Below, one piece after another: positions 6,609 through 7,046 of a stretch of 7,046 bases of DNA (the first letter of the stretch is position 1; each line of letters begins with the position of its first letter). Origin of the DNA: Acidobacteriota bacterium (GTDB lineage Bacteria; Acidobacteriota; Aminicenantia; UBA2199); assembly GCA_021817755.1 (NCBI GenBank), contig JAKAGC010000200.1, positions 1 to 7,046 on the forward strand. Direction: 5' to 3'. The notes under the pieces are model-generated. The model ran no database searches. It was not told the DNA's origin and saw nothing but the letters and a program-made list of their open reading frames with translations. The position numbers were made by a program, and so were the translations under genes.

Positions 6609-7046
6609 AAATTATCTCTTCTAACATTTCAATATCGTATACATCTTCTCTTCTTTTACTCTCTATGGATTTTTTTGCCTGAAGCAAATGTTGGATGGAT
6701 GAAACCGGAAAACGAATTCCATCAACCTCAAAGAGAACGGCATCCTTTTTTAAAAGTTCAAAAGAAATCGGATAGGTTAGAAATACATCTATTTGAAGAA
6801 ATCCATCGGATGAATTTAATGTGAAAACTCTTGCTCCCTTTTCTTCGATCCATTCTTTCCGTTTCTGAGGATCAAGTATGTATTCGATTGGTTCTGGAAC
6901 CCTGGGTACCCAATTCATTAATTTTGCTGTGGAAATAATTTTTTGAAGGTTTTTTTCATTCATAGACACACTAATATCGAGATCGAAAGACGTTCTTTTA
7001 CTACCATGCAGAATACAGGCAATTCCACCGCATATTACAAATTCAA
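6592..7046 (-). CDS. Nucleotidyltransferase-fold protein, N-terminus beyond the right edge
   Basis: The reading frame is open from the right edge (first full codon 7042-7044) to the TAA at 6592-6594, giving 150 visible residues. A GTG at 6967-6969 could be taken as a start, but the frame upstream of it carries the core motif GGIACILHGSKRTSFDLDI (visible residues 6-24), so the gene starts outside the window. This is the pol-beta superfamily pattern: Gly-Gly, then Asp21 and Asp23 as metal ligands, with a third acidic ligand probably Asp86 in FLQIDVFL. The C-terminal part, VSSIQHLLQAKKSIESKRREDVYDIEML, has the helix (Lys-rich, then Arg-x-x-Asp) typical of AbiEii/MNT-like nucleotidyltransferases. 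All expected catalytic residues are present, so it is probably an active NMP-transferring enzyme acting on RNA or protein. Its target is unknown. It overlaps the downstream 62-codon gene by 17 nt. It could be a toxin or antitoxin component or a stand-alone enzyme. Confidence 0.85.
   Translation of the reverse strand, partial: EFVICGGIACILHGSKRTSFDLDISVSMNEKNLQKIISTAKLMNWVPRVPEPIEYILDPQKRKEWIEEKGARVFTLNSSDGFLQIDVFLTYPISFELLKKDAVLFEVDGIRFPVSSIQHLLQAKKSIESKRREDVYDIEMLEEIIYGNRI

Noticed and set aside
6379..6824. Plus-strand frames at 6379-6624 and 6555-6824 as alternatives to the minus-strand pair
   Set aside because: They are opposite the nucleotidyltransferase frame, which carries catalytic motifs, and the coupled small gene. 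Their translations are Phe/Ser-rich antisense-type sequence.

Overview
The window is ordinary bacterial chromosome of low-to-moderate GC (roughly 40% by eye). It is densely coded, with short intergenic gaps and good Shine-Dalgarno sites. No phage, transposon, CRISPR, rRNA or tRNA signal was seen. The hybrid kinase with a double-Cache_2 sensor and an AGGIAHDFNNLL-type H-box, together with a bacterial OPT transporter, is a combination I associate with Spirochaetota or Desulfobacterota. That taxonomic guess is weak and comes from family knowledge only.

Layout, left to right. (1) 1-230, plus strand: the last 75 codons of an unidentified gene that begins outside the window. (2) 278-3040, minus strand, convergent with it: a 920-aa membrane-bound hybrid sensor histidine kinase (TM, Cache, TM, PAS, HisKA, HATPase, receiver), with a recognisable promoter and SD upstream. 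(3) 3251-3553, plus strand, divergent from the kinase: a 100-aa YciI-like protein with its own promoter, closed by a strong bidirectional terminator at 3579-3619. (4) 3663-5732, minus strand: a 689-aa OPT-family transporter sharing that terminator. (5) 5892-6242, minus strand: a CutA protein behind a near-consensus promoter whose spacer contains most of an A10 tract. The 159-nt gap between cutA and the OPT gene holds a 64-nt imperfect inverted repeat and no convincing promoter, so cutA and the transporter may share a transcript. (6) 6420-7046, minus strand: a nucleotidyltransferase-fold protein running off the right edge, overlapped by 17 nt by a 62-codon gene of unknown function.

The genes do not form one pathway. 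The kinase looks like an orphan signalling protein, since no DNA-binding response regulator is visible nearby. YciI, OPT and CutA look like independent housekeeping or transport functions, with a possible cutA-OPT operon. The right-edge pair is the most accessory-looking part: its translationally coupled layout resembles nucleotidyltransferase toxin-antitoxin-type modules, but the partner gene is not recognised and the upstream context is missing. I did not find clear evidence of a large undescribed system.
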